NCBI GenBank assembly: GCA_017449525.1
Contig: JAFTFL010000012.1
Span: 57,458 to 121,457 of the forward strand
Length of the DNA: 64,000 bases
Reading direction: 5' to 3'
Origin: Bacteroidales bacterium
GTDB taxonomy: Bacteria; Bacteroidota; Bacteroidia; Bacteroidales; P3
Shown here: positions 18,089-25,982 of the stretch, in pieces
Position numbering within the stretch: the stretch's first letter is position 1
Layout: the number at the start of each line of letters is the position of its first letter
Notes under the pieces: model-generated
What the model was told of the DNA's origin: nothing
What the model saw: only the letters and a program-made list of their open reading frames with translations
The model's database searches: none
Translations under genes and position numbers: made by a program

Positions 18089-18588
18089 CAGGTGGCGGAG
18101 GGAAACTTGGGAAATTCCTTTATCTCTAACTGCTTCGGTTCACCGTCTATCACGAAGCGAACCAATGTGCAGACTCGGTGGAAGCCTTCGCGTCCGGCAG
18201 CACCGGGGTTGATGTGGAGCAGATTGAGTGTGCGGTCGTACATAACACGCAGAATGTGGGAATGCCCAGCGATGAAGATGTTGGGGCGCTCGCTTTGCAG
18301 GAGAGGCCGAATGGAGGCGTCGTAGTGGCCAGGGTAGCCCCCGATGTGGGTCATCAGCACCTTCTGGCCATCGCATGTGAAGAGCTGGGTGCGAGGAGCA
18401 CGGTCGCGCACATCCCAACCGTCGGTGTTGCCGTAGACAGCCTTTACAGGTTTGAAGGCTTCCAGCTGTTCCAGTACGCCTGGGCCGATGTCGCCGGCGT
18501 GCCACAACTGGTCGCATGAAGCAAAGAAATCGTAAACTTGAGGGGAAACAACCCCGTGAGTGTCGGATAGGAGGCCGATACGTGTCAT
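18088..18588 (-). CDS. YfcE/MJ0936-type metallophosphoesterase
   Basis: 166 residues from ATG 18588; the 53 extra upstream codons in the longer frame run across a promoter and lack similarity. The calcineurin-like motif set is complete: LLSDTHG, WHAGDIG, YGNTDGWD, MTHIGGYPG and IAGHSHILR with INPGA. Two metal ions are held by these Asp/His/Asn residues. The family hydrolyses phosphodiesters or phosphomonoesters; the natural substrate is usually unknown. It overlaps the HATPase gene by one base (TGATG). Confidence 0.9.
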   Translation of the reverse strand: MTRIGLLSDTHGVVSPQVYDFFASCDQLWHAGDIGPGVLEQLEAFKPVKAVYGNTDGWDVRDRAPRTQLFTCDGQKVLMTHIGGYPGHYDASIRPLLQSERPNIFIAGHSHILRVMYDRTLNLLHINPGAAGREGFHRVCTLVRFVIDGEPKQLEIKEFPKFPSAT

Positions 18589-18668
18589 CTTTTTTGTGTA
18601 TTTTTGCTGCACCTTGCCGCTACGAAACAGCGCGGTAGTAGGTTGTAGATCTACTGTCGGTGGCGGTG

Positions 18669-18676
18669 CAAAGGTA
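18669..18676 (-). promoter_or_regulatory. -7 box for the phosphoesterase-HATPase operon
   Basis: Minus strand TACCTTTG followed by CA, perfect to TAnnTTTG. The start codon at 18588 lies about 80 bases downstream. The box lies just outside the divergent EamA gene. Confidence 0.6.
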
Positions 18677-18735
18677 CGCTTTTTGATACAAATATGGGCA
18701 GAACTCACGGTCAAACGCAAGGGCACGGTGGCAAA

Positions 18736-19620
18736 ATGTGGCCACACTTGTTCCTGATTGCCTCGTCGGCACTATGGGGTGCCTCCTCAATAGTCATTAA
18801 AGACCTGCTCCTGACGGAGCCTATTACTCCTTTTGTACTGATATTGGGTAGACTGCTGGTGGCAACGGTCTGTACGTGGCCAGTTTTGGCTATGTCGAAG
18901 AACATCGAACGCCTATGTCGCGAGGATGTGCTCTTTTTGATGCTCTTTGCATTTGTGGAACCCTTTATGTACAGCATCTTCGAGACGTATGGACTGCAAT
19001 TGGTTTCGGGCAGCCTGTCGTCCATTATCGTGGCGACGATACCCCTTTTTGTCCCATTCGGTATGGCGGCGTGCTACGGCGAGAAGCTGAACTGGCAACT
19101 GATAGTGAGTATAGTGATTTCGATGGCGGGGTTGGCTATCATGGTGCTGGGGCCTCATTTCTCGCTCACGGCAAGCCCTAAGGGGTTGTTGTTAATGGCG
19201 GCGGCCGTGGTGGTGGCGGTGGTTTACAACCTGATGTTGGTGCGGTTGCTGAAGAAGTATCGCCCATTCACGATAACGGCTTATCAGAACATGTTCGCCA
19301 TGTTGTACTTCATTCCGCTGGTGGCGGTGTTCGACCGTGGTACGCTGGGCGAGTTGTCCTACTCGCCTCGGATGTGGATGCTGATAGCATTTCTGGGCAT
19401 CTTGTGCTCTACGGTGGCTCACGTGATGTACAACGCAGGTTTGAAGGTCGTTGGAGCTACGCGAGGCTCATTGTACAACAACCTCATACCAGTATTCTCG
19501 CTGGTGTGTGCGCTTGCTGTTGGACAGGAGCAGTTCTCGTGGCGCGCCACGGTCGGCATGGCAGTGGTCATCGTGGGCCTGGTGTTGGCCAGCGTGTGGA
19601 AACACAATAAAAGGGGGTGA
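18736..19620 (+). CDS. EamA/DMT-family membrane transporter
   Basis: 294 residues with ten predicted membrane helices in two EamA repeats. Helix 1 reads LFLIASSALWGASSIVIKDLL; the second repeat contains LLMAAAVVVAVVYNLMLVRLL and the conserved late LYNNLIPVFSLVCALAVGQE. The family exports metabolites or amino acids; the substrate cannot be assigned. Two ATGs are possible: 18694 would add 14 polar residues, whereas 18736 has a ggtgg stretch upstream and begins at the usual family position. It is divergent from the phosphoesterase gene. Confidence 0.86.
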   Translation: MWPHLFLIASSALWGASSIVIKDLLLTEPITPFVLILGRLLVATVCTWPVLAMSKNIERLCREDVLFLMLFAFVEPFMYSIFETYGLQLVSGSLSSIIVATIPLFVPFGMAACYGEKLNWQLIVSIVISMAGLAIMVLGPHFSLTASPKGLLLMAAAVVVAVVYNLMLVRLLKKYRPFTITAYQNMFAMLYFIPLVAVFDRGTLGELSYSPRMWMLIAFLGILCSTVAHVMYNAGLKVVGATRGSLYNNLIPVFSLVCALAVGQEQFSWRATVGMAVVIVGLVLASVWKHNKRG

Positions 19621-19678
19621 GGGTCGTTTATGCGCAGCACTGCATTATATAAATAAGGTATAGAACTAAAGTGTGGAT

Positions 19679-20590
19679 ATGAAACTCAGACATTGGTTGA
19701 GCTGCATGGTGGTTTCGGTAGCGGGCCTGATGATGTGGGCCTGCGACGACTACGAGGGCGAGCAGCACGTACCAGCATATATTTCACTTGATGCCATCAC
19801 AGTAGAGGACGTGGCCACCGACTCGTGGAGCACAGAGGATGGTTTTTTCTCGTCGGCGATAGACGCGGCACAGTTACTGCTCTATTTCGACGGCGACACA
19901 GCAGAGACGGTGCTCGGCACGTTCCAGTTGCCTTGCAAGGTGCCTGTGCTTCGGCAGGGGAAACCGCGGCGCTTGACGGTGGTACCAGTGGTGATACAAA
20001 ACGGCATTACGGGCACTCGTATCTACTATCCGTACTACAAGACCATCGATGATACCAGCGTGGTGTTGGTTCCTGGCCAGGTGTCGTCGCTCGGTACTCT
20101 GACGACGAATTACCAACCTCGTTCGCAAATGCAGGTGCTGTGGAAGGAGTTTTTTGAACCGGGCGCGCAGAGTATCAGCCTCGACACAGTCGTTTCGCGC
20201 ATCGAGCTGCAGCCCGACACGGTGTGTAGCGGGCTTGGCTGCGGTGTGATTCGGGTCAATTCAAGCCAGAAGTCGCTCAGTTTTTGGTATGACACCTTTG
20301 TGTATGTGCCCAATTCGGGCGCGTATGTCTATTTGGAGCTGGACTATTGGTCGGACTTCAACTTCAGTATCGGCTTCAACAACCCGATGACTCAAGGAGG
20401 AGCAAACCAAATCTACTCGGCGCTGGTGCTGAAGCCCAACAAGCATTGGGACAAAATCTATGTGAACCTGGGTCGTTTGTGGACCGAGTACAATCACTAT
20501 CCGCTGCTGCGCCCCTACTTCACGATTCTCAACGACGAGGGCAGGTCTGGCAGGCTGATGCTTGACAATATCAAACTGGTGGTGATGTGA
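19679..20590 (+). CDS. Bacteroidales lipoprotein, function unknown
   Basis: 303 residues from ATG 19679; a GTG two codons earlier is also open. Its lipoprotein signal is WLSCMVVSVAGLMMWAC, with Cys followed by DDYEGE, an acidic start that may act as surface-export signal in Bacteroidetes. The mature protein is rich in beta-strand-type sequence (LTVVPVVIQNGITGTRIYYP; VYVPNSGAYVYLELDYWSD) and ends with a jellyroll-like LMLDNIKLVV. I do not recognise a named domain; a carbohydrate-binding fold is possible. It lies before the sugar transferase gene, with a short duplication spanning its stop codon. Confidence 0.72.
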   Translation: MKLRHWLSCMVVSVAGLMMWACDDYEGEQHVPAYISLDAITVEDVATDSWSTEDGFFSSAIDAAQLLLYFDGDTAETVLGTFQLPCKVPVLRQGKPRRLTVVPVVIQNGITGTRIYYPYYKTIDDTSVVLVPGQVSSLGTLTTNYQPRSQMQVLWKEFFEPGAQSISLDTVVSRIELQPDTVCSGLGCGVIRVNSSQKSLSFWYDTFVYVPNSGAYVYLELDYWSDFNFSIGFNNPMTQGGANQIYSALVLKPNKHWDKIYVNLGRLWTEYNHYPLLRPYFTILNDEGRSGRLMLDNIKLVVM

Positions 20591-20677
20591 TGCGTTCGGG
20601 GTCGGACGGCTGCGTCATGAAAGAGATTTTGTTGGAGAAATACGGTGGTGATGTGATGCGTTCGGGGGCGGACGGCT
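20578..20677 (+). repeat. 34-bp direct repeat, two copies 66 bp apart
   Basis: Copies at 20578-20611 and 20644-20677 differ at one position. Each contains GATGTGATGCGTTCGGGG and a following CGGACGGCT. The first copy includes the stop codon of the lipoprotein gene; the second ends 13 bp before the ATG at 20691. This looks like a recent local duplication of the gene end. Confidence 0.85.
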
Positions 20678-20690
20678 ACTCAATCGGGGT

Positions 20691-22106
20691 ATGAATAAAA
20701 CGAAGCAGCTTCTTAGGTACCTCTTGGCCGATGGGTTGGCTGCCATGCTGGCGTGGGGTTTGTTCTTTGTCTTCCGCAAGGTGGTGCTTGAGCAGGGCGG
20801 TTGGGACGCTACAGCGGAGGTGTTTGCCGATTCGAAATTTTGGTTGGGCATTGTGCTGGTGCCGGCTGGGTGGCTTTGCCTCTACGCTATGCAAGGCATG
20901 TACCGCAACGTGTACAGGCGTGCGCGTTTGAAGGAGTTGCAGCAGACGATGACGGCATCGCTGCTGGGCGTACTGGTGCTTTTCTTCCTGTTTTTGTTGG
21001 ACGACAATCTGCAGTCGTATCGCTCGTACTATTGGTCGTTTCTGTTTTTGCTGCTGGTACATTTCGTGTTGACCTACGTGCCTCGGCTGCTCATCACTAC
21101 TCGTACAGTGAAGCGGGTGCACAATCGCGAGATTGGTTTCCCAACGCTGTTGGTGGGCAGCGGCGCGAAGGCGTGGCGGGTCTACGAGGAGTTGCAGCGG
21201 CAGGAGGTCTATTCGGGCAATCTGTTCGTGGGCTGTGTGAGCATGGATGGCGATGTGGATGAGCGGTTGGCTGCGTCAATGCCCTGCTTGGGTGGGTTGG
21301 CCGATTTGCGCAGGGTGGTGGAGGTGTATGCTGTGGAGGAGGCCATAATGGCTTTCGAGGGTGATGACAAGGTGTGGCGCGAGGTGTTGATGGAATTGAA
21401 CCGGTGCGATGAGCTGATAGTCAAGATAGCTCCCAGTTTGCGCGACATTTTGTTCGGTTCGGTTACGGCCAGTTCAATCTTTCAGTCGCCTCTGATTACG
21501 ATAAATCCCCGTGGCATGGAGCCGTGGCAGTACGCCACGAAGCGGCTGTTCGACGTGGTGTTGTCGTTTGTTGCCATGGTGGTGCTGCTGCCGGTGTACG
21601 CGTTTACGGCACTGATGGTGAAGTTGTCGTCGCCTGGCCCCGTGTTTTATACGCAGGAGCGTGTCGGAAAGGGTGGAAAACCGTTTCGGATGCACAAGTT
21701 CAGGTCGATGTATGTCGATGCCGAGCAGGCTGGGCCGGCGCTGTCGTCGGATGGCGACCCGCGTATTACGCCGTGGGGCAGGTTCATGCGCAAGGTTCGT
21801 TTGGATGAGATACCGCAGTTCTACAATGTGCTGCGCGGTACGATGTCGCTTGTCGGGCCGCGTCCTGAGCGCCAGTATTTCATTGACCGCATTGTGGAGC
21901 GCGCACCAGAATATCTGTTGTTGCAGAAGGTGAAGCCGGGCATCACGTCGTGGGGGCAGGTCAAGTACGGTTATGCCGAGAATGTAGATGAGATGGTGGA
22001 GCGTTTGCGCTTCGATTTGCTCTATTTGGACAATATGTCTTTGGCCACCGACATCAAGATTTTGCTCTATACTGCTATTATTATTGTGCAAGGGAGGGGT
22101 AAGTAG
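20691..22106 (+). CDS. Undecaprenyl-phosphate sugar phosphotransferase (WcaJ/WbaP-like)
   Basis: 471 residues. Four N-terminal membrane helices (within about 10-130) are followed by a Rossmann-like CoA-binding-type domain (about 140-250, TLLVGSGAKAWRVYEEL). A membrane re-entrant helix precedes the catalytic bacterial sugar transferase domain (about 280-471): KRLFDVVLSF, SPGPVFYTQERVGKGGKPF, MHKFRSM, DEIPQFYNVLRGTMSLVGPRPE. It transfers a sugar-1-phosphate, often glucose-1-P, to undecaprenyl phosphate to start exopolysaccharide or O-antigen repeat units at the inner membrane. The other polysaccharide genes expected with it are not in the immediate neighbourhood. Its stop overlaps the next start. 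Confidence 0.92.
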   Translation: MNKTKQLLRYLLADGLAAMLAWGLFFVFRKVVLEQGGWDATAEVFADSKFWLGIVLVPAGWLCLYAMQGMYRNVYRRARLKELQQTMTASLLGVLVLFFLFLLDDNLQSYRSYYWSFLFLLLVHFVLTYVPRLLITTRTVKRVHNREIGFPTLLVGSGAKAWRVYEELQRQEVYSGNLFVGCVSMDGDVDERLAASMPCLGGLADLRRVVEVYAVEEAIMAFEGDDKVWREVLMELNRCDELIVKIAPSLRDILFGSVTASSIFQSPLITINPRGMEPWQYATKRLFDVVLSFVAMVVLLPVYAFTALMVKLSSPGPVFYTQERVGKGGKPFRMHKFRSMYVDAEQAGPALSSDGDPRITPWGRFMRKVRLDEIPQFYNVLRGTMSLVGPRPERQYFIDRIVERAPEYLLLQKVKPGITSWGQVKYGYAENVDEMVERLRFDLLYLDNMSLATDIKILLYTAIIIVQGRGK

Positions 22107-22882
22107 TGAGGACTGATGGGCACCAGGTGGGAAGCCGTCTTGGTCGGTGGCGAGGAGTGTGGCTGTCGCTGTGGGCGGTGGTCGCGCTGAGTGGGTGTGT
22201 CGACAGTGTCGGCATGCTCGACGGGCCAGGGTCGGTGGTGGAGGAGCCGAAGACTGTGGTGACGTTGAGCTCGGGCGATGAGGTGGCGCTTTTCGAGGGC
22301 GACCTGCTTTTCGAGTGCGACACGGCTGGCATGGGTGCTGCGGTGGAGGCTTCCACGGGGCGGTTCACTCATGTGGCTGTGGTGGTGCGTCAAGGAGATC
22401 AGCTGCTGGTGGCCGAGGCCACGCCTCGCCGAGGGGTGGCGCTGCGGTCGGTCGAGGAGTTTATGGCGGAGGGGGGCTGGGTGCAGCCTATGTGGGTGGC
22501 GGTCGAGTACGAGCGCGATTCGGTGTCGCCACGTGTGTTGCGACTGGTGGGGCGTCCGTATGATTTCTATTTCGCGGTGGGCACGGAGCGTCTGTACTGC
22601 AGTGAGCTGGTTGTGGAGTGCTACCGCCTCAAGGGGGGCGCACCGCTGTTCGAGCAGCAGCCGATGAATTTTCTCGATGCCGACGGCCAGTTGCCGCGCT
22701 ATTGGGCGCGGCTGTTCGATTCGTTGGGGTGCGCCGTGCCGCAGGGGCAGTTGGGTAGCAATCCCGATGCGCTGGCTCACAGCGCCTGCTTGCGGCCGGT
22801 GGGGGGACCGATAGCGGTCGGGGAGCGCGCCGAGGGTGGCCGCCAGCATGCCGAGGGTGCTGAGTTTGACAATAACAAATGA
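22106..22882 (+). CDS. YiiX/YebB-like permuted NlpC/P60 lipoprotein hydrolase
   Basis: 258 residues from a GTG that overlaps the TAG of the transferase gene by one base. A signal peptide ending in VVALSGC suggests a lipoprotein. The papain-like fold is recognised by GDLLFECD, the His motif RFTHVAVVV (about 90) and the Cys motif ERLYCSELVVECYR (about 172), i.e. the circularly permuted His-then-Cys order of YiiX/YebB proteins. Activity is likely amidase or peptidase in the envelope. Its stop overlaps the ATG of the CorC-like gene (ATGA), giving a tightly coupled three-gene operon. Confidence 0.8.
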   Translation: MRTDGHQVGSRLGRWRGVWLSLWAVVALSGCVDSVGMLDGPGSVVEEPKTVVTLSSGDEVALFEGDLLFECDTAGMGAAVEASTGRFTHVAVVVRQGDQLLVAEATPRRGVALRSVEEFMAEGGWVQPMWVAVEYERDSVSPRVLRLVGRPYDFYFAVGTERLYCSELVVECYRLKGGAPLFEQQPMNFLDADGQLPRYWARLFDSLGCAVPQGQLGSNPDALAHSACLRPVGGPIAVGERAEGGRQHAEGAEFDNNK

Positions 22883-24183
22883 CCAATAGTATGATAGGTG
22901 TCGTAGTAATAGTGCTTTTGATACTGCTCAATGGCGTGTTGTCGATGTCGGAAACGGCGCTGGTGTCGGTGCGCAAGAGCAAGCTGGAGGCCGATGCCAA
23001 GCGGGGAGACAAGACGGCCGAGGCGCTGCTGCGCATGCTGGCCAATCCCGACCGCTTCCTTTCGATGATTCAAATCGGCATTACGCTCATCGGCATCGTC
23101 AACGGCCTCTTTTCGGGCAAGGCCTATGCCGACTCGTTGGCGTCGCTTTTCGTGCGCTGGGGCATGAATGCAGGGGTGGCTGCGGCGTTGTCGCCGGTTC
23201 TCATCGTGCTGGCGGTAACCTACTTCACCATTGTGCTGGGCGAGTTGGTACCCAAGATGATTGGGCTCAACAAGGCCGAGCGGGTGGCGCGCATCGTGAT
23301 GCGGCCAGTGCAGGTGTGTGCCGTGCTGGCCACGCCCTTGGTGTGGGCCTTGTCGCAGGGCACACGGGCGGTGGTGAAGCTGCTGGGCGTCAAGAACGAG
23401 GAGGGCAAGGTTACCGAGGAGGAGATTAAGGCCATGGTCAACGAAGGCTACGAGGGGGGAGAGGTGATGGCTATGGAACGCGACATGGTGGAGAATGTCT
23501 TTGTGTTGGACAATGTGAACGTGGCCTCGGTCATGACGCATCGCAGCGACTATGTGTGGCTCGACATTGCCGAGCCGCGCGAGCAGATGATGCAGCGCGT
23601 GCGCCAATCGCTCTGCAGCGTCTATCCGCTCTGTTCCCACTCGTCCGACAATGTGTTGGGGGTGCTCTACCTCAAGGACTTCCCTCTGTTGGAGCCCTCG
23701 TGGCAGCAGTTCGACCCGCTCAAGCGCATGCGTGCGGCTCATTTCGTGCCCGAAAGCATGTCGCTCTACCGTGCCTTGGAGGCTTTCAAGCGCACCAAGT
23801 CGGAATACGCGCTGGTCATCGATGAATATGGCACCGTGCAGGGCATCGTTACGCTGCACGACATTGTGGAGGTGCTGGTGGGCGAGCTCTCGCCCGACGA
23901 GGCCAGTAGCCAACGCATCGTGCGCCGGTCGGACGATAGCTTCGTGGTCGACGGTCAACTCTCGTTCTACGAGCTGCTTGAGGCTCTCGACTTGGACCTT
24001 GCCACCGACGACTTGCCCTACCAAACGGTGGCTGGACTCGTGCTGGACATCCTGGAGCACATCCCCGCCGTGGGCGAACAGGTGGAGTGGCATGGCTACC
24101 GCATCGAGGTGGTGCAGATGGACGGTGCGCGCATCGACCGTCTGCTGCTCACGCGGCTGCCGCAGCCGGCCGACGAGGCGTAG
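22879..24183 (+). CDS. CNNM/CorC (HlyC family) transporter-like protein
   Basis: 434 residues. The DUF21/CNNM membrane domain (about 1-190) starts VVVIVLLILLNGVLSMSETALV, with the family S-E-T-A-L motif. A pair of CBS domains follows (about 205-330, VASVMTHRSDYVWLD and EYALVIDEYGTVQGIVTLHDIVE), then a CorC_HlyC C-terminal domain (about 345-425). Family members are implicated in magnesium or sodium-coupled ion efflux in the inner membrane; the name hemolysin is historical. ATGA overlap with the upstream hydrolase gene. A tandem hairpin array begins 35 bp after its stop. Confidence 0.92.
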   Translation: MTNSMIGVVVIVLLILLNGVLSMSETALVSVRKSKLEADAKRGDKTAEALLRMLANPDRFLSMIQIGITLIGIVNGLFSGKAYADSLASLFVRWGMNAGVAAALSPVLIVLAVTYFTIVLGELVPKMIGLNKAERVARIVMRPVQVCAVLATPLVWALSQGTRAVVKLLGVKNEEGKVTEEEIKAMVNEGYEGGEVMAMERDMVENVFVLDNVNVASVMTHRSDYVWLDIAEPREQMMQRVRQSLCSVYPLCSHSSDNVLGVLYLKDFPLLEPSWQQFDPLKRMRAAHFVPESMSLYRALEAFKRTKSEYALVIDEYGTVQGIVTLHDIVEVLVGELSPDEASSQRIVRRSDDSFVVDGQLSFYELLEALDLDLATDDLPYQTVAGLVLDILEHIPAVGEQVEWHGYRIEVVQMDGARIDRLLLTRLPQPADEA

Positions 24184-24218
24184 TTTTTTTCCGAAAAATC
24201 AGAGGTGCTTTTTTCAAT

Positions 24219-24496
24219 CGACCGTGGTCGATTGCCGAACCGACCGTGGTCGATTGCGAAACTGACCGTGGTCGATTGCGAAACCGACCGTGGTCGATTG
24301 TTGAACCGACCGTGGTCGATTGCGAAACTGACCGTGGTCGATTGCCGAACCGACCGTGGTCGATTGCGAAACCGACCGTGGTCGATTGTTGAACCGACCG
24401 TGGTCGATTGCTAAACTGACCGTGGTCGATTGCTAAACCGACCGTGGTCGATTGTTGAATCGACCGTGGTCGATTGCGAAACTGACCGTGGTCGAT
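24219..24496. repeat. Tandem array, 13 units of 22 bp, each with an inverted repeat
   Basis: Units start every 22 bp from 24219; the last (24483-24496) is partial. The first 16 bases, [C/T]GACCGTGGTCGATTG, are nearly invariant, and the last six vary among CCGAAC, CGAAAC, TTGAAC and CTAAAC, ending C or T. Within each unit CGACC and GGTCG form inverted arms around GT; at 24215-24234 the palindrome extends to nine-base arms. There are no spacers, so this is not CRISPR. The last-six pattern repeats in blocks ending with TTGAAC, suggesting growth by multi-unit duplication. The array lies between the CorC-like gene and the Gre-like gene. Confidence 0.97.
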
Positions 24497-24534
24497 GGGT
24501 ACACTAAACCTGGGCACCTGCCGTTATGGGCAGC

Positions 24535-24999
24535 ATGAATAGCAAAGCCGATATGCGCCGACGCGTCATTCAAGCCTGCATGGCTCGCCAACAGGCTGTG
24601 GCCGATGTGGCGCGCAGCGAAATGGATTCCGCCCAGCAGCAAAGCAATGATTACGGTCAGAATGTGGACCGCTACGACTCGTTCCGAACCAAGATGATGC
24701 GCTCGCGCGACATGCACGCCCGCCGCCTCGCCGAGGCCGCCGAAGGGCTGCGCGTGCTCGAGGCACTGCTACGTCAGCCGCCCCACTCGGTGGCCGACCA
24801 CGGCGCGGTGGTCATTACCACCGGGTTGCGCCTCTTCCTCGCCATCGGGCTTGGCAAGTTCGCCCCCGACGATGCCCCCGACGAGGAGTACTACGCCGTC
24901 AGCGCCGCGGTGCCACTCTACGCCGCCGTGCACGGCAAGCGGGTGGGCGACACCGTCGTCATAGCTGGTCGCCTGCACACGATCACCGACATCTTTTAA
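24535..24999 (+). CDS. GreA/GreB-like transcription factor family protein
   Basis: 154 residues from ATG 24535; ATG 24526 adds three residues. The first 80 form a long helical hairpin (ARSEMDSAQQQSNDYGQNVD; RYDSFRTKMMRSRDM) and the C-terminus is a small beta domain ending GDTVVIAGRLHTITDIF, resembling the Gre-factor FKBP-like domain. Homologues are widespread in Bacteroidetes and often misnamed 3-oxoacyl-ACP synthase. A role at RNA polymerase's secondary channel is plausible but unproven. It begins 39 bp after the tandem array, so the array lies in its 5' region. Confidence 0.72.
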   Translation: MNSKADMRRRVIQACMARQQAVADVARSEMDSAQQQSNDYGQNVDRYDSFRTKMMRSRDMHARRLAEAAEGLRVLEALLRQPPHSVADHGAVVITTGLRLFLAIGLGKFAPDDAPDEEYYAVSAAVPLYAAVHGKRVGDTVVIAGRLHTITDIF

Positions 25000-25009
25000 C
25001 CCGCCGCCC

Positions 25010-25783
25010 ATGCTCCGCATTCGTCATCTCCTGCTCCTGTGCGCCGCCCTGTGCTGTGCTTCGTGCACTGCGCCACAGTTGATTCCCGAACCGACAGCCG
25101 ACCTCTCCCTTCCCGAAGCCGACAGCAGCGAGCACCTGCTGCGCTACACCGGTTTCACCTCCTCCTACAACCACACCACCCTCGTGCCCAACTGGGTGAG
25201 CTACACCCTCACTGCCGAGCAGGCACGCGGCACCTATGTCGCCACCGCCTCGTTCAGTCGCGACCCGCAGCTGCGCGGCCGGCAAGCTTCGCGCGAAGAC
25301 TACTCGCGTTCGGGCTGGGACAAGGGGCACATGGCACCGCGCGCCGACATGAAGTGGGACCCCCAGGCCTACTACGAAAGCTACTACTTTACCAACATCT
25401 GCCCCCAGGCTCACGCCCTCAACGCAGGTGCATGGAACGCGCTGGAGCAGCATGTGCGCCTGCTGGCCGAACGCTACGGCGCGGTGCACGTGGTGTGCGG
25501 CCCCATCTTTCACAGCCCCACGCCCCGCACCATAGGAGCAGCCCGTGTGTGGGTGCCCGACGCCTTCTTCAAAGCCCTGCTGCTGCCCCGAGGGGGAAGC
25601 TACTCGGCCGTAGCCTTCGTCATGCCCGCCGACATGGAGCGCGGCTCCTTCCGCCAATGCGCCCTCACCGTCGACTCGCTCGAGGCGCTCCTCGGCCGCA
25701 ACCTATTCGCCGCCCTGCCCGACAGCACCCAGCAGCGCATCGAAAGCCGCTACCGCCTATCCGACTTCGACCTGCGACGGTAG
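25010..25783 (+). CDS. DNA/RNA non-specific endonuclease (NUC1/EndA type), lipoprotein
   Basis: 257 residues. Its lipoprotein signal peptide is LLLLCAALCCASC. The beta-beta-alpha-metal nuclease core has the catalytic motif as DKGHMAPRADM (about 105; DRGH in most relatives), and the magnesium-binding asparagine lies in YYFTNICPQ/LNAGAWNALE (about 125-145). An exported nuclease on the cell surface or periplasm, possibly for nucleic-acid scavenging. It starts 11 bp after the Gre-like gene and is probably co-transcribed. Codon third positions are strongly G+C-biased here compared with genes beyond 55 kb. Confidence 0.9.
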   Translation: MLRIRHLLLLCAALCCASCTAPQLIPEPTADLSLPEADSSEHLLRYTGFTSSYNHTTLVPNWVSYTLTAEQARGTYVATASFSRDPQLRGRQASREDYSRSGWDKGHMAPRADMKWDPQAYYESYYFTNICPQAHALNAGAWNALEQHVRLLAERYGAVHVVCGPIFHSPTPRTIGAARVWVPDAFFKALLLPRGGSYSAVAFVMPADMERGSFRQCALTVDSLEALLGRNLFAALPDSTQQRIESRYRLSDFDLRR

Positions 25784-25869
25784 CCGCCCCGATCGGCCTC
25801 GGCGGTGGAACCGAGTGGCCACGCTTTCGATACTGATAGCGGCCCCTTTCCCAGCCGATCTGCCACAGC

Positions 25870-25913
25870 ACCAAAAACAACGAGGGGGCTGCCCAGTAGG
25901 CAGCCCCCTCGTT
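25870..25913 (-). terminator. Strong hairpin terminator of the SIMPL gene
   Basis: Perfect 15-base arms (25879-25893 and 25899-25913) around a five-base loop. On the minus strand the stem is followed by TTGTTTTTGG, as in an intrinsic terminator. It lies 70 bp past the stop of the minus-strand SIMPL gene and may also stop transcripts from the nuclease gene. Confidence 0.85.
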
Positions 25914-25982
25914 AGCATCATCGGGCGGCGCGCCGAAGAAAAACACCTTTCACCCTATTGCCGCCGCCCCACGCCGATGCGC

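Noticed and set aside
22777-24093. Long minus-strand frame (438 codons) opposite the CorC-like gene, histidine-rich.
   Set aside because: The plus-strand frame has clear CNNM, CBS and CorC domains. The minus frame is a G+C-rich codon shadow.
24219-24496. Possible CRISPR array.
   Set aside because: Units abut every 22 bp with only six variable bases, so there are no spacers. No cas genes are present.
24149-24517. Open frames of 70-120 codons on both strands through the 22-bp repeat array, giving periodic arginine- and serine-rich peptides.
   Set aside because: A stop-free 22-bp unit read in three frames gives a 66-bp repeating peptide automatically. There is no ribosome site or family similarity, and the frame runs into the CorC-like gene.
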